Shown here piece after piece: positions 63,737 through 64,000 of a DNA stretch of 64,000 nt. A program made the translations under genes and the position numbers. The number at the start of each line of letters is the position of its first letter. The first letter of the stretch is position 1. The notes beneath the pieces were generated by a model that worked only from the letters and a program-made list of their open reading frames with translations, made no database searches and had not been told where the DNA came from. Source of the DNA: SB11 sp037968475 (lineage in GTDB: Bacteria > Bacteroidota > Bacteroidia > UBA8524); NCBI GenBank assembly GCA_037968475.1, contig JBBKVO010000044.1, positions 62,001-126,000 of the forward strand, written 5' to 3'.

Positions 63737-64000
63737 ATGAACGGTTTTTTTAATGTACCCGAAGCTATAAACGAAACGGTGCTAAGCTATGCACCAGGTA
63801 GCAAAGAAAAAGCAGAATTGAAGAAAGCTCTTGCCGAAGCTCGTGCTACACAAGCTGATATACCTATGTATATTAATGGCAAAGAGGTGAGGAGCGGAGT
63901 AACCAAAGAAATTCGTCCGCCACACGATACCCAGCATTTATTGGGCGTTTTTCACGAAGGTGATAAAACCCATGTAAAACAAGCTATTGATGCAGCACTA
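63737..64000 (+). CDS. pruA: L-glutamate gamma-semialdehyde (P5C) dehydrogenase, 5' part
   Basis: The first 88 codons, open to the window edge. MNGFFNVPEAINETVLSYAP then GSKEKAELKKALAE, and later IPMYINGKEVRSG and RPPHDTQHLLGVFHEGDKTH, is the N terminus of the aldehyde dehydrogenase that oxidises 1-pyrroline-5-carboxylate/glutamate semialdehyde to glutamate in proline degradation (NAD+ dependent). The catalytic Cys lies beyond the window. Preceded by a -7 box. Confidence 0.88.
   Translation, partial: MNGFFNVPEAINETVLSYAPGSKEKAELKKALAEARATQADIPMYINGKEVRSGVTKEIRPPHDTQHLLGVFHEGDKTHVKQAIDAAL

Noticed and set aside
1..64000. Search for prophage, integrase, transposase, CRISPR arrays, restriction systems and toxin-antitoxin pairs
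   Set aside because: None of the genes shows integrase, transposase, Cas, restriction or toxin motifs; the only mobile-like sequences are small REP-type repeats.

Overview
This is an AT-rich chromosomal segment from a member of the Bacteroidota. The evidence is consistent: four secreted proteins end in type IX secretion (T9SS) sorting domains (two type A, two type B), several promoters have the phylum-specific -7 box TAnnTTTG, most genes lack Shine-Dalgarno sequences, and there are many small secreted proteins and lipoproteins with a Cys lipobox followed by K/N. No phage, transposase, CRISPR array or conjugative module is visible. The segment reads as core chromosome with lineage-specific secreted genes scattered through it.

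Layout. 1-4.8 kb: a cut-off multi-PAS histidine kinase, a Y-family DNA polymerase (dinB) and an unusual XRE-type protein carrying ten AT-hooks. 4.9-8.5 kb: a lipoprotein zinc metalloprotease, a secreted Fe/Mn superoxide dismutase and tRNA-His. 8.6-11.4 kb: an operon of START/SRPBCC proteins with an ArsR-family regulator, preceded by a promoter bearing two matching inverted repeats (probable autoregulatory operator). 11.5-18.5 kb: a cupin protein, a lipoprotein, a copper P-type ATPase whose N-terminal metal-binding domain is in a different frame (A10 tract with a canonical -1 slippery heptamer), two tandem exonuclease genes created by local duplication, an orphan gene, and rlmH. 18.4-23.5 kb: a 3 x 122 bp tandem repeat, deoxynucleoside kinase, trmN6, a glucosaminidase, and a methionine aminotransferase/omega-amidase pair. 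23.9-31.6 kb: a giant PKD-repeat T9SS protein, a gene-free repeat-rich stretch, and an outer-membrane protein pair. 31.7-36.1 kb: TPR lipoprotein, then thrS-infC-rpmI-rplT with infC starting at AUU. 36.3-43.2 kb: secreted unknowns plus tyrosine catabolism (hmgA and HPPD), a LOG-family protein and a DUF1801 protein. 43.3-54.4 kb: T9SS SBBP-repeat protein, fmt, small lipoproteins, a 50-residue membrane protein, a PNGase F-like T9SS protein, a DinB-superfamily protein and an MFS transporter. 54.6-64 kb: an S46 dipeptidyl-peptidase of DPP11 type, lipoproteins, TIMP-like and other secreted unknowns, panB, a T9SS protein, an RluA-type pseudouridine synthase, and the start of the P5C dehydrogenase gene.

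How it works together. Secreted peptidases (M10-like metalloprotease, DPP11), a deglycosylase-like protein and tyrosine degradation fit a protein- and peptide-using heterotroph. The most interesting points are the copA frameshift site, which would allow a separate copper chaperone and a full pump from one locus; the XRE/AT-hook protein, a possible DNA-architectural regulator; the microhomology scars of exonuclease-gene amplification; the two-site ArsR operator; and the AUU start of infC.
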